Part shown: positions 46,023-58,370 of the stretch, piece by piece
Position numbering within the stretch: the stretch's first letter is position 1
How the letters are laid out: each line of letters opens with the position of its first letter
DNA from: Saksenaea vasiformis B4078
Taxonomy: Eukaryota; Mucoromycota; Mucoromycetes; Mucorales; Saksenaeaceae
NCBI GenBank assembly: GCA_000697055.1
Contig: JNDT01002262.1
Span: forward strand, 38,351-102,350
Reading direction: 5' to 3'
Length of the DNA: 64,000 nt
Notes under the pieces: model-generated
What the model was told of the DNA's origin: nothing
The model's database searches: none
The model's input: the letters and a program-made list of their open reading frames with translations, nothing else
Made by a program: the position numbers and the translations under genes

Positions 46023-47734
46023 TTAGTATTCAAAATCATCGCAATGTAGGTATGGCACTTGTTTCCAGCAAGTAAGGGACGCGACCGCATTTTTGATATC
46101 CGCATTAAACGCAGATGGGCCGCATGCTAAAAATCCAGACAATTAGAAATCTAGTCGTGCTCATGGCAACCTAGCATACCATAAACGCCAAGGCGGGTAT
46201 CTGCCAATGGTTTCAAAAATTCATAGGTATTAATTCGGCTTCCCATAATAACTGTTGGCGTGGTGCTTAGTTTGTCATCACTAACATCGTCGCATCCTAG
46301 CATGAATCCGTCGGTCTCCAGTCTTGGTTTCTCGCCTTCAATTTCTTCATGAGGATTTTCGCAACCAGTTACGTGTAGTCGGGTATGCAGTAAGGGAATG
46401 TCGGAATTCGTTCGCCGTGCTGCTTCGAATGCATCCATCAACTTGGTGAGTTCCTGATCAAACCATTTGAGCTCATCTCCGTTGCGCACAGACCAACAAA
46501 AATGAATGTCATGTGTGACATAGTCCATTGTTGCTGCTTGTTCAAAGATAGTGGACGCGAGTTCGCGCAAAAGACGAATACCAAACGTGACGCCAGCGCC
46601 ACCATTGACTAAAGCAATCGTCTCATGCGACATCAACATTTCATTGATGTCAACACTGTTGCCCGCAGGGCCACAGACAAATACCGTCCATTCCTGAGAA
46701 GAATCGGCATTTTCATAGAGGGCGCGAGTGAAGTTTCCGCGGACACAGACATGCAATTCTACCATGTCAGCATGGCTGTCTATCATGGGTCTGGCATTGG
46801 TAATGGTAAATGGATGCCACTGAAACAGAGAGATTTTAGGAATACAAATGTACACCGATTGGCCAGGCTTGTGTATCATAGGACTCGCTAGACGTAGGGA
46901 CAGCCGCGTGCAACGCTTATGGAGGACCTCGACACGTGCTTTGGCTAAATAGGATTTGACAAACCACCCTGCTAGCGCATTGATTGAGTAGCAGATCAGA
47001 CCGGCGACAAAGTAGCGCATAGCGTATGGCGTATGTTTGGCAATGGCTCCGATAAATCCAAAAGAGATCAGATGTGTCAAAATAAAAGCTTCGTAAAGGT
47101 ATTTTCGGACAGGGTAGATGCTACCAAGGAATACGACAAGCAAGCAGGCATAGCCTGCCAAACCGTAATGTACTTTGGGCATAGCAAGTTGTCCCGCCAA
47201 GAAAACAGGAAATTTTGACCATGACTGAATTTGTGTTGACATGTGCACCGTCGCGGACACCACGGCAGCCGTACCGAGCATCCGATGAAAAAAGTTGACC
47301 TTGATCGGTGAGATGCCCGTCAGGAGAGCCACTGCCGAATATTTGCCGGCTGATCCTAGTAAGAAAGGCATGACAGCAAGCACGAGAAAACCAGCTCGAT
47401 TTGCGTTCATTTTGAGATCAACGTCGACCAACAGCAGTGGGAGGGCAGCGGAAATAAAGGCAAGTACTAGTAAGATGCCGCCAAGAGGAGGAAGAAAATT
47501 CCTGTGAGGACCGATGGTATAGGAAAATTTGTTGATAATGTATCGTTCAGTGCTAACGTAGGCTCTCCAAAGACTTGCTTGTGAAGTTGAACGACGTTGC
47601 CATGCCATGAGGCCATGCCGGACGGTCAGGAGGAATGTAAAACCAGACAGTACTCCTGCAAGCGCACCTGCATATGGAATATTAATATTCCATGGCGTGG
47701 CTTCTGAGCTCCCCATATCCATATTCATGTCCAT
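46023..47734 (-). CDS. Ferric/cupric reductase-type transmembrane oxidoreductase (FRE family)
   Basis: Exons 47734-46180 and 46126-46023 give 552 residues. Six to seven membrane segments lie in residues 20-265, including ferric-reductase-like heme helices (FFHRMLGTAAVVSATVHMS and YLYEAFILTHLISFGF with paired histidines). The FAD site is WHPFTITNA, the NAD(P)H site VNGGAGVTFGIRLL, and the C-terminus GVYACGPSAFNADIKNAVAS-LHCDDFEY, completed only by the second exon. The usual GPYG loop reads CGPAGNSVD here, Tyr replaced by Ala. FRE enzymes reduce extracellular Fe(III)/Cu(II) at the plasma membrane before uptake. The Met/Asp-rich start (MDMNMDMGSSE) might bind metal. No iron permease gene is adjacent. 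Confidence 0.9.
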
Positions 47735-48352
47735 ATTGAAAGAGTGTGGAAAAGACAGTTTCTGCGTTAAGACAGGTCCAGCTTAAAAAAGGGTTGAGTT
47801 GGACTGCGTTTGTCTCTGCAGCCAATCATGCATGGAGTCGAAGCCAAAATGTCGCGTTCGGCCGAGAGCCCGGTGTAACAGGGGAAAATGAAACCCGGAT
47901 AGTAGGTTCTAATCTCCGTGTAGTAGTCTCATGGAAAATGCTGCACACTAGGTTTTCTTTGATGTACAGACCCGAATGCTTGAACCTAAGCGTTTGAATT
48001 GTAACGTCTGCAATTCCTTGTAAATGAAGCTGACACAGGCCACGTGGGACGAAGCTTATGATTGTACGACATCCGCCTTCATTTCGAAAAGGTGATACAG
48101 ACTTGCTCACAACATGCACAAAGACTTGTGCATTACACTTGTTTGACCCTTTTATTGCTGGTACACGACAATCTTAGCTGACGTCCTGCTTCCAATTTTT
48201 TTCTTTAAATCTCGCGTATAATGTTGTAAACTCAAAAATAGCCTAATTCCGCAAAAACATGGCATGCTTTGTTGTTGTTTAAAAATAAATTCATCACACA
48301 TCGGGAAGCCTAATGGCCATAAAATAGAAAGTGTAAGAGTACAAATTAAGAT
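47735..48352. other. Intergenic, ferric reductase upstream region
   Basis: No gene seen. A possible iron-GATA site was not clearly identified. Confidence 0.3.
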
Positions 48353-51029
48353 TTAAGAGATTTCCAGTTCTGCCAGCGCTGCCAGGATATACTTTGACAG
48401 CTTTGGTCGTTGAATGGCGAGTAATGTTAATTCCTTCTCGTATGGCAAGTAGTATTCATGATGTTGTTTGTACTTGACAAGGTTCCGCAAAAGTAATGCT
48501 GCAGTCAGAGGAACACCTGAAACTTCTGAATCGTCCACAGGTATTTGACCTATTGTGAATTCGTTTCTTTTCTTCGGTCGCTGTTTCGTTTTGTCTGAAA
48601 AATGTGTGCGTAGATGTTGTACAATTGCTGCTCGGCTTGGAAATCCATTGCGTGTACAATTCATCCAGCGACAACAGTAATTGTTATCACCCTCCTCCTC
48701 GTCTTCTTTTTTTGTCGTGACTTCGACATGATCCGCTATGATATGCTTATGAAGAAGCTCGTCGCTTTCAAATTGCTCTGTGCATTCCTTCCACCGACAG
48801 CTGATACCTATATAAAGAACAGAAATTGTAAGATACATTCGCCTTGCATAGCTTCTTACCTTCTGGTTTCTTTGATGGCGCATATTTAACGTTTTGCAGT
48901 ACAAGTGTGTCTAAAGGCATGGACCCGGCTGAAGCTGCCGCTTCTACAGCTGGTGGCTGAGGAAATGCTATCTTCAGGACTGTGTAAAATTCTTTAACTC
49001 CCAGAGGTTTTTCTGCTCCAAAGAGGTTTTGATATTGGGAATAGATATCTTTCAGTGCTATTTTGTCTTCCAGACCAGCCCCAAGTAATTTTTCTTTTAG
49101 CCTAATCGGCAGTTAAATAAAAGAAATTCTATGTACCGCTTTTACTTACCATCCGAGGCAACGAAATGGCTCATCCAGATGAGCATAATTGGTGAGATCC
49201 GGAATAGTTGGTGCTTGTGCTTTTGGCTGTGCATTACTAAGCTGTGAAATAGATATTCCGTGGATGCTCTCATTCACCGATGCGGAAGAAGGTGCCAAGG
49301 TTGATTTGTAAGATAAAAATCCTGTCAATAACCCGATCAAGTTTCCGGGATACTGGCTAACAAGTTGAAGTGCAAAGTTTCCGTGAAGACCGGAGTACTG
49401 ATAAAAATACTCTAAGGTGGCTGCTGCTAGTTCTTCATCGTCCACAAGTAAAAATTGAGTCATACGTTGAATTATGGGAGGGTTAGCCATGCCTAAATGA
49501 CGTTCATTGATCTCGGTGACAGCCACGCGTGTCAATGAACGAATGGCACCCAATGTTAAAGCTCGGTCGTTTGTAAAAAGAAGAAATGACATCGCTACTA
49601 TATATGGATCGACCGCGCTAGTAACGATCACTTGAGGTGCAATATTTTCCAATATGTCGAGACAGTGGCGGCTTAATTCTGCATATTGGGAGCTCGGTGG
49701 CAAGGCGATCCCCATCATTAACATGTGCCTCAATCGTTCATGATGAGCAAGGCGTCGAATATTAATCTCCAGAAACGAGAAATTCCGCAGAATGTGGAAG
49801 ACTTGTAGAACGCGTTCAAACTCTTCCTGCTGCTTCTTGCTGTTGAACATGTTTTCACCTGTCTCATGTCCAGCCTCGCGATCATTATTGTCACCCAAGA
49901 AAGGAAGTATCTTTTCCTGAAAAAATGGTTCCGCGAATTTGAGCAACAGATCTACTAAAGCTGGCATATAATCGAGGCTGAAATTCTCCGATGCAAAAGA
50001 AAACTTGACCAGTGTGTTGAATGCCCAATCGATCTCGTTTGGTAGTGTCGATTGTAGTGCAAATGATATACGTGTTCTAAACTCCTCGTCCATAAAATTT
50101 GCTGTTGCGGTTTAGCATCCTCTCTCTCTCTAAATATCGTATTCCGTACCATGAGGATAAAAAGCTGGATTAGGTACGCCCTGAGGCTGCGGCGGAAATG
50201 GGAAAGGCTGCCGAGTATTATACATAGTGGTGGTATTTGCAGGTTGGATGAAGGCTGAAAAAAAGGTACCTCAGTATACATCATCACGTAGTGTCGCTAG
50301 TTACCTGTTGCTGTTTGCCGTGCTACATCCCGTTGTTTGGTCTCTGCAACAGCAGGTGAAGGTGAAGTTGGTTTAGTATGACCACGTATCTCTAGCTGAT
50401 CTTGTGGAGGATTCCATGGGCGTTTCCAATAATCTTCTTCCTCCCAGCCTAACTGAACCAAGTTTAAATAAGTACACAGTCCTCAGTTTCGTGCAACCGT
50501 TCACTTTTTGCTACCAACCAGGTTTTTTCTGTAGGTAAATTTCAGAATATAGGCACTGTTGGTGCAGGTGGATGGGAAATTGAATGGATCACCAACTTGT
50601 TTCCATCCGCGATTGGAAGTTACCTGTGAAAAACAGACGATCAGCGTTCAAATGAACATGTGCTACTAAGATTGTACTTTTTCATAGCCACCGGCCTCGA
50701 TTACAGTTTTATAAATTCGGTAAAGATCTAGCTTCTTTCCACCGAGAACAGGTTCAGCTTGCAGCACTGTGCTATTCATCAGTAAGTAAGCAAAGCCCCA
50801 AACTGACCCGATGAATGCGGTTCAGTGCTCACCCTTTTCGGTCATGGAATTCCTTCAATTTTCTCATGAACTCTTCATATTCTGGTGTACGTTCTATTGC
50901 TTCGACTGGTTGTGACATTATGGACGATAGTGGAAAAGGTGAGCCTGTGCGCACTTTGGACGTGTCTGCGGGCGCGGAAGGGACTGCTTTTTTCCGTGGA
51001 GTTCTGTTTCGGAGTGAAGACTTCCCCAT
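48353..51029 (-). CDS. RSC9/ARID2-type chromatin-remodeler subunit (ARID plus Arm repeats plus C2H2 fingers)
   Basis: About eight exons on the minus strand. The first (from 51029, MGKSSLRNRTPRKKAVP) leads through short exons with an ARID domain: YEEFMRKLKEFHDRKGTVL, PVLGGKKLDLYRIYKTVIEAGGYEKV, NRGWKQVGDPFNFP, LKFTYRKNLLGWEEEDYW. A Pro-rich linker follows, then the long exon 50101-49150 with helical armadillo-like repeats (ALVDLLLKFAEPFFQEKI, LSRHCLDILENIAP). The last exons (49101-48860, 48807-48353) end with two C2H2-type fingers (CRWKECTEQFESDELLHKHIIADH, CCRWMNC...H). This order is that of Rsc9/BAF200, the PBAF/RSC-specific subunit. It would act in the nucleus with a Snf2-type ATPase. The junctions around 50304-50520 are approximate; one exon there may be a base off. 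Confidence 0.88.
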
Positions 51030-51375
51030 GCTTGAATTTTGCAACGAGGAATACTGCGCTGTTACCGACCACCAGGACACAGCCGTTTTATTCGGAAACT
51101 TACCATATATTTACAATATCGGTAAAATACTATTGCAATGAAATGCATCGAGATCAGAATGATACATCTAGGTAGCATACAAACTATGATTATCTTGTGA
51201 TAAATTGACTTGGAGAAGCGTGTTTGACACCACGTTCCCAAATCAACACAGTTGCCGCCATGACTAGTAGGAAAATGATTCATAATTGACGCAAATATTA
51301 ATGAAAAAAAATGTAGTTACAACTATTCTGCGTTTGCTAAACAGACAAGAACTTATAACAGCGATGATTGATTTT
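51030..51375. other. Intergenic between two minus-strand genes
   Basis: Upstream DNA of the RSC9-like gene and the 3' region of the F-box gene. Nothing else seen. Confidence 0.3.
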
Positions 51376-52308
51376 CTATATTTTTGGGAGAATGCCAATG
51401 TGCCATGATTTATGGTCGGGCGCATTAAGCGCATAGTTGGTGTAAGGGTGAACACACCAAACGCGTTTATGGTGTTTGATTGTCTCAACAGATTGTTCGT
51501 TCTCTTGATTCAGTAGCATTTGTCGTGCCTGACGAGCTACTGTGTTCTTGTCATCATCATCGTCGTCGTCGTCTTCTCCGCCACCGACAAGAATGGCCAC
51601 CAACGTATGACACCACCGAAGCAACATCCACAGCCCCTCAGCCTTGACAGCAGGAGCAGCCAAGTAGCGTAATCGCGGGCATTTTTGTACAATCATGCTG
51701 GCGACGGCGGCTGTGACCACGTCATACCGATTTAAATGAAGAGATAGCAGATCTGCACCAAACGTCGGCAAGATAGCATTTTGGAGAGCGCCTAGACTGT
51801 GAAAGTAGTACGATATGGAGGTTAATGTGGCGTCCTGGTTGCGATTAGGATAGACGAAATAGGATGAGCAACAAGGTAACACAGCTAGGTTGTATTGATC
51901 AACAAGATCGAATGAACACGGCACATGGGTAAGCATAAAACAGGTGGACGGTCGTATAGAAGGTTTTAGACGTAATAGCTGCTTCGGTGTCATACTGGAT
52001 TGAAGGAACGTTAACTTCGGACAGAGTTGCAGGAGAAGCACAAAGAACATGTCGGAGTAGTGGTGTGCTTTCGGAAGCTTAATAGTTTCCACTGACCGAC
52101 CGTGCTTTTGACAAAAGTTGACAATATCTGTGAGGCTGACAGCGTCCGGAAATATCACCTTTCGGTATACATGCTGGCTAACGAGCTGATTAGTGTAACG
52201 GCAAACGAGTAGAAATGGAGTGAGGTCTCTAGGGCTCGTAAATGAAATGACTTGCATTAGCAACTCATTCGGAACCACCGGCAATTCCGGAGACCGCTGC
52301 GTGGTCAT
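51376..52308 (-). CDS. F-box protein with leucine-rich C-terminal part
   Basis: An intronless frame of 310 residues. The F-box occupies about 9-50 (LPVVPNELLMQVISFTSPRD, LTPFLLVCRYTNQLVSQHVY), the form typical of fungal substrate adaptors of SCF ubiquitin ligases. The rest shows weak leucine-rich repeats (FVLLLQLCPKLTFL, VQKCPRLRYLAAP) and a low-complexity acidic run of eight Asp near residue 255, encoded by a (GAT/GAC)n trinucleotide repeat. The substrate is unknown. Starts at the first ATG of the frame. Confidence 0.8.
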   Translation of the reverse strand: MTTQRSPELPVVPNELLMQVISFTSPRDLTPFLLVCRYTNQLVSQHVYRKVIFPDAVSLTDIVNFCQKHGRSVETIKLPKAHHYSDMFFVLLLQLCPKLTFLQSSMTPKQLLRLKPSIRPSTCFMLTHVPCSFDLVDQYNLAVLPCCSSYFVYPNRNQDATLTSISYYFHSLGALQNAILPTFGADLLSLHLNRYDVVTAAVASMIVQKCPRLRYLAAPAVKAEGLWMLLRWCHTLVAILVGGGEDDDDDDDDKNTVARQARQMLLNQENEQSVETIKHHKRVWCVHPYTNYALNAPDHKSWHIGILPKI

Positions 52309-52760
52309 GAAGCCAAAAAGAGATGGTAAAAAAAAGGAAAGAGATGAATGAACGTAAAGGAAGGGAAAGAGAAAACGTTTAGGCGTGGTTCTTCTCCGTC
52401 AACAAAACACGTGTCCTGTGGACAAGTAGAGCAGACGGGCAGGTAAAGATTTCTAGGGAGTGTTAGGTACGAGTATGTCAGACAACAACGAACAAGTGTG
52501 TATTCATGTCCACAGGGTGTGCTTTTTATTCTCCGTTTTTGCAGATACGTGCTTTCTCACCTGACATTGTTCAATCATGGAATTTCATGTTTGCACCGAT
52601 TAAAACAAATAACTCTGTTTTACTGCTTATTGTTTAAAGGGAATGTGAGAAAACAGAAGTATGTCTGAAATGAGTTCTTCCTTTTGAGGAAAATGGATAT
52701 GCAAGCTTCACATATATAGGGTCTCATGCTTCTCTTTCTTTTTCCTTCTTTCCTCTCTTT
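52309..52760. other. Intergenic
   Basis: F-box gene leader and the 3' end of the transporter gene. CACGTG (E-box-like) occurs in AACACGTGTCC near 52409. No gene seen. Confidence 0.3.
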
Positions 52761-54293
52761 TTATGGCGATAATGATCGATCGTTGGCTAGGATGCACGCT
52801 ACAGCAGCTATAACCGAAAGAGCAAGACTTGCGTACCAGATGTTCATATAATTGTGCTGTGCATCATAAATAATGCCTGCCACATAGGCACCCAGGAACG
52901 ACCCGACTTGGTGACCTAAATGGAGCACTGTCAACTCGGATAAATTCATCGTTACTTTCTTACCCACAGAGGAGATTGCATTAAGGGTTCCGAGATACTT
53001 TTTGCCGTACACATCGCCTATGAATTTTGTTACGGGTGGGATAATAGATAACCACAAGAACTAAGAAACGAATATTAGAGTTGGTAACAGCAGAAATAAT
53101 GTACTTACACCAAATATCACCGAGAAGACGAAGATGGTCGCAACTGATAAAGGAACCCACAGAAATATAATTATCATTACTGTTCTTGCAGCGAAGATGA
53201 AGGCTAAAATGAACTTCGGACGAAATCGTGCACCAAGATAACCTGTAAGAAACGTGCCAATGGCTGATCCAAGACCAATAATTGATAGTGTCCAAGCTAA
53301 TCATAGCTGTGGTTAGATAATGCAAAGCAACCACTGCCATCTTACCCGCCAGGTCAGCGTCGATACCGTGATCTTGCTACTCAACCAGAAAGGACGTTAT
53401 AAACTGTCATCCTACTTCTATTGACCCATTTTTACTTACTACGTAAGCCGGTAAATGAGTTAACATGAAGCCCATATGGTATCCACAAATGGTATATGCG
53501 AGAGTAATTAAATAAAATGCGGGAGATGTAAATGCTGTTTTAAGAGCTGTCACGGCACCGGCGCCGTTGTCTTTCTTTTCTGGTTCTTTATCAGTAACTG
53601 TTTCCTCATCTGAAGGCTTTGTGGAAGTGGAGTGATGGGTGGATTGCAAAAAGTACGCCAGCGGTGATACTGTCACCATTAAGATCCCTATTATAATCCT
53701 AGCGTTACGTTCGTTTGTGACAGTGACCGCTTACCCATCACGATCAAGGCCATTTTCCAACCGATAGACGCAATCATTCCTCTTGCCATGGGCAAGAAAC
53801 AGAATTGACCGACACTGGCGAAAGCCGAGACTATCCCAAATGCAATGCTTTGTCGTCCACTTTGGTGAGGAAATCGGTGGCCAACCGCAGCCAGTAGACC
53901 CGGAAATGATAGCGCTCCAGCAGCACCGCCAACCACAATTCCAAGAGCAAAGATGAAAACGCCTGGAGAAACATTTGAAGCGTACATAATGTAGCATCCG
54001 ACCGCGTACAGCAAGCATCCACTAAAAATGGATTTACCAAATCCTATTTTCCGCTCGGCGAGATACACAATAAATGGCTGAGTGCATCCCCAAAACAATT
54101 GGAACAGTGCTGGACCGACTGAGAACGTTGCTCTTCCCCATCCAGTTTCGTGTGTAATCGGAATCAGGAAAATACCAAAAGTTTGCCTGACACCGAAGGA
54201 TACCCAAATAATGGCCGACCCAGCAATACAGGCAGCAATTTCTGATTGTACCATGCGATCTCTCCAATGTGCTACCTTTTTCAGAGAATCCAT
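52761..54293 (-). CDS. Major facilitator superfamily transporter, monocarboxylate-transporter-like
   Basis: Five exons read from 54293 down (54293-53735, 53687-53440, 53376-53346, 53296-53109, 53060-52761) give 441 residues. About twelve membrane segments in two halves: SEIAACIAGSAIIWVSFGVRQ, then FIFALGIVVGGAAGALSFPG; a cytosolic acidic loop (SDEETVTDKEPEKKDNG); then FYLITLAYTICGYHMGFM, LSIIGLGSAIGTFLTGYLG and a last pair ending in LALSVIAAVACIL. It has the family pattern DHGIDADLAAWTLSIIGLGSAIG. The substrate cannot be read from the sequence; monocarboxylates or oxidised organic acids are the usual guess for this clade. The 31-nt third exon is required for the loop before helix 8. Confidence 0.85.
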
Positions 54294-56748
54294 TTGTCTA
54301 AAGAAAAAAGAAGAGAAATAGGAAAGAAAGAAGGTCAAGGGTCAGGGCGATCCATGTTTGTTTGTATTTTGGGATACGTTCTACCGGGCGGAGCCTTGAT
54401 CAGTCATCAGAACCGCAGTGCATGGATCGGACAATAAAAAATCAGATTAGAAGAAACCGAGGTTGCCAGATGCAGATCGTGGTCACATTTTAAGTGCACT
54501 GTAGTTCTTCTCTTATCGAGATCTTCTACCATCTCTCTTCGGTACAAGGCACAATACCTTATATATTCCCAGGGTAACAATATTACCAGGTAACACAGCC
54601 ACAAAATAAGGCAACTATGAACGGCCGAAGGTGTTTGAACTCGTTGGTCTGCGATACATGGTGGTACAGATCCTTACATATCCTTAAAGTAATCGCCGGT
54701 ATCTCCAGTAGCTCAACTTGTCATTGCAATATAAAGTGGTGCTTTTAACTATACCCTTCTTAAGTAGCAAACAATAAGCCTATATTTTATGACACAAACA
54801 TACGAAAAATGGTTCGGTTTGAATAATAATATTCCCGATTCAACAATCAGGTTCATCGAAAATCACTGACCTCAGACCGCTCCCTGTTAAAAATCTCAGT
54901 CCGCTTTTCCGTGATGCTATTGGTTGTCACTTCCTTGTTATGAGTTTGTTATAGCTACTGATTCGGCCTTCTTTTGAATTGAATAGGTTGGCGCCTTTTT
55001 GAATTTTGGGCATCGTTCGGTACGCTTACTTGAATCTCTTGAAACTTACCTAAGTGAGATTGAGTTGGTGTCTCTTGGAATTTATTAGATGCCATGTACA
55101 AGGATTGGCTGGACTCTTGCTAAAACGGGTAGTACGCATCTTCTACTTCAAACGGGCTGTATGCTGAATTTTGGGCAAATTGAAACCAAGGCTACAGCTC
55201 CCATTCCTTCTTTTATCAGTAAGGCCTGAAGATCCAAGCCTCCGCTGCGGAGATCCGGCAACTAACTTATGGATTCGATAGACGATATACAAGGTTTGAG
55301 AACTGAAAAGGAAGTGTCTGAATACAACGTTGAGTCGATCTGCCACACTTGCAATTCAAACGCCCTTTTTGTTACAGTCCCTGCAGACCCTATTTCCTTT
55401 ATTCGTGTGTACCCTCTTTACGACTTCAACTTTGCAGCGCTTTTCCATTGGAATGAATCTTCTCAGCGTATAGCATCCTTTTTCATTCAATGTGTATTTT
55501 TACAATTATATTTGTTTGGAGCTTACCTAAGCTTTCCCCGTTCGTGATTTTGTGTAAGATGAAACTTTTTCAGCTGCAACGGATGTCAGAGGTTGCGAGA
55601 GGAAGGAAGCTTTACCTGTGGGATTAATTTCATGGATCGCAAGGAATATGATCAGCTTACCACTAAAACATGCCATTAAGGCTGTTCAAAATGTATGCAT
55701 GATTGAAGCCGTCCTTGAAGCTAACTTCCTTTCATTTCTTTAACGCTATGAAAACTCAGAAAAGAAAATACACCGACGAAGATAAAAATGGTGGCAATAT
55801 CCGATTGCGCTTAATTGTTCGAATAAGGTCCGATAACGCTTCTTAAGACATACCAGATTTCCCGGCTCGGCAATCCAAGGTTTAGGACAGTCTCGGCGGA
55901 TGTGTGGTTGTGCAAGAAATGGTTCCCAAGAGATCTTTTCCAACAATGATCCGTTACGCAATGTCCGTTGCAAAGCGGTTTCCAGCGAGGCCATTGAGTG
56001 GCTGCAAAGCGTCTGCGCGGGTCAGTGAAGACCCTCCTGACCGAACGAAAAGGCGAAAGAAAGAAAAGGAAAAGATTGCAGGCTAGAGCAGAGTAGCTTG
56101 TTTGCATGAAGCAATGAAACGTCGTCCACTGAACGTGAGCGATTGTCCCACCTCCAAGCATAATGACAATTTCGAGACAGTGAGAACTCACCCTCGATCC
56201 TCAAATACCTTCTGTTCTTATCATTTTCTTCCAAAAAAGAATCATCTACCGCGACCATGGACAATTAATTGTGGGCTATCATATTATGTAGTAAAACCTG
56301 AGCAACGCTATGAAGAAAGATTTGCATGATATCTACAAGGAATCAAAGCCTGAAGTCTATTGGAGACAATAGCAACAACTACAGGCGGAGATAGCATGAT
56401 TTAGGTGAATTTCGTTATCTTTTTGCTAATATTTGCTTACAACTTTCCACTACCAGGCCGAATGCAGTGAGATGCCATAGTTGTTATTTCTCAATAATAG
56501 CTATTTGAAACCAGATCTGTGCCAATTGTAACTTTTTCATCTGCCTCTTGAGGATGAACACACTTGCCGGAATACGCTTGCCGGAAAAATCCCCGGACTT
56601 CGGTTCTAGTTACGTCATGTCACCGAACTTGTCCGGCTATGTATAATACAGTTATTGTAAACATCGATTTGCAATTGCCTTTTTTACTTGCTCTTCTGTT
56701 CGTTTTGTATCGCCTACATGTGCCCGCATAAATAATGAGTGAGTGCAC
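54294..56748. other. Gene-poor stretch, 2.4 kb
   Basis: Open fragments at 55269-55547 (plus) and 55746-56191 (minus, several frames; EPFLAQPHIRRDCPKPWIA) have no domain or splice logic that I can follow. Nothing else recognised. Confidence 0.25.
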
Positions 56749-56755
56749 TATAAAA
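56749..56755 (+). promoter_or_regulatory. TATA box of the HMG gene
   Basis: TATAAAA lies about 54 bases upstream of the first in-frame codon of the HMG coding region (56803). Confidence 0.45.
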
Positions 56756-56802
56756 CGAAGCCTAAGAAAGTCATGACGAAAACCAGTTAACTAAAGGAAA
56801 CG

Positions 56803-58095
56803 TTGTCAGATAATCTTCCTGAAAATCTACATTTTGGTCTGCCTTACGCGGACTTTTCTCAAGCACAGACCTTGCACAGCGCTCTGCATAGTCCACAACT
56901 ACAGCAGCATGGCCATCTCCAGGACAGCCCGTTTCAGGCGTTATCATCACCCTATACTACATTTCCGATCTTGCAAACAACCATGCAGCCGCCTCAGCTT
57001 CATCAGCCGACAGTGGATGTGACCAAAGACATGAACCAGAATAGTAAAGCGAAGACAACAGCGAAGCCCCGTCCTCGCAATGATACAGCTCCGGCACCCA
57101 TTCGTGTTATCCGTCCGCCTAATGCATTTCTGTTGTTCAACAAGGAATTACGGAAACGGCTGAAAGATCAGAATCCAACCATGAAGGTGGCTGAGATCAG
57201 TAAAGAGATTGGTGAAAGGTGGAAGAACCTGAGTCAGGTAGCGACTTCACTTGCTTATGAAAGGACCCGACTAATATTCCTATAGTCCGAAAAAGAACAC
57301 TACGTGAACGAGGCCAACAAAATTAAGGAGACACAACGAGCGATGCATCCAAACTCGATGTACATTAGGCGCTCGAAAGCCGAACTCACAAAAGCCGGCC
57401 ATTATTCAAAGACGAAGAAAAAAAATGGCAGCGTGGATGGGAATACGCTTTTTGCAGAAGGTAGCAATGTACAACTGTTGAATATTCCCGAGGCATCGCC
57501 ACCTTCCCGGAAAAAGCACAGACGAGATAAAAACCCTGGGGCACCGAAACATCCCCTATCGGCTTACATGTGGTATCTGACCGAGGTACGTCCTGAAACC
57601 ATGCGGACCTATCCTGGATCCACAGTAGGTCAGATCAGCAAACTATGTGCCGAACGCTGGAATACAATGTCTGAGGTCGAGAGGATGCCATGGAAAACAA
57701 AGGCACAAGCGGATAAAGCACGGTATGCACGTGAAATGCAGGTTTATGCTGCACATAATGATCATCCTATGGGACGAGGTACACGACAAAAGTATCGATC
57801 GGCAGCGGCAGCACAGGCAGCGGCAGCGATGATGAACGCGTCTCCAGCGTCAAGTCAAGGGTGTTTACTTGGAAATGAGGAACAGCAACAGCAAGAAAAG
57901 AAGCGGGAACCTATGAATGCTTCGAGTACCACCTTTTCTGCGCCAACCAGTCCGAGTTCCATCCTTTGTACATCGTTACCCGAAACAGTGCACGATTCCA
58001 TGAATCCCAGCACGCTTCTGCAATCGTTACCCACATCACTACCTACTACACTGCACAACACTAATGATACCGACCAATATGTGAATACTGGATAA
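56803..58095 (+). CDS. Double HMG-box protein
   Basis: Two exons (to 57237 and 57286-58095; the 48-nt intron ends CTAATATTCCTATAG). The frame is open from 56803 but has no ATG there (TTG); the first in-frame ATG is 56983, or a small upstream exon is missing. Counting from 56803, box 1 is at about 105-170 (RPPNAFLLFNKELRKRLKDQ, VAEISKEIGERWKNLSQSEK), the MATA/SOX-like sequence-specific type. Box 2 is at about 245-310 (PKHPLSAYMWYLTEVRPETM, GQISKLCAERWNTMSEVER), an HMGB-like type. Gln-rich and Ser/Thr/Pro-rich tails flank them. In Mucoromycota single MATA-HMG proteins act in mating, but this two-box layout is not the sex locus form. Nuclear regulator, target unknown. Confidence 0.82.
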
Positions 58096-58370
58096 GCCGG
58101 TTATCTAATCCTCTTGAATCAAATATTCATTTATCCATGTTCATTTCTCTTAAACCATCTAATTCACTCGGGTCACAAGCTCATTCACTTATTCCTTCAC
58201 ACACGCGCAGCACACACAAAGCACAAACATACACTCTCACACACGACACAAACAAAAAGAAAGCAAGAAAGAAAAAGAAAAAAAAGAAACAAAAAGGCAC
58301 TCCACGGTGTTTCTCATCATGTCATTGCATCACACGTTTCGTACATAGCATGCAACAAAAAAACTTTGCT

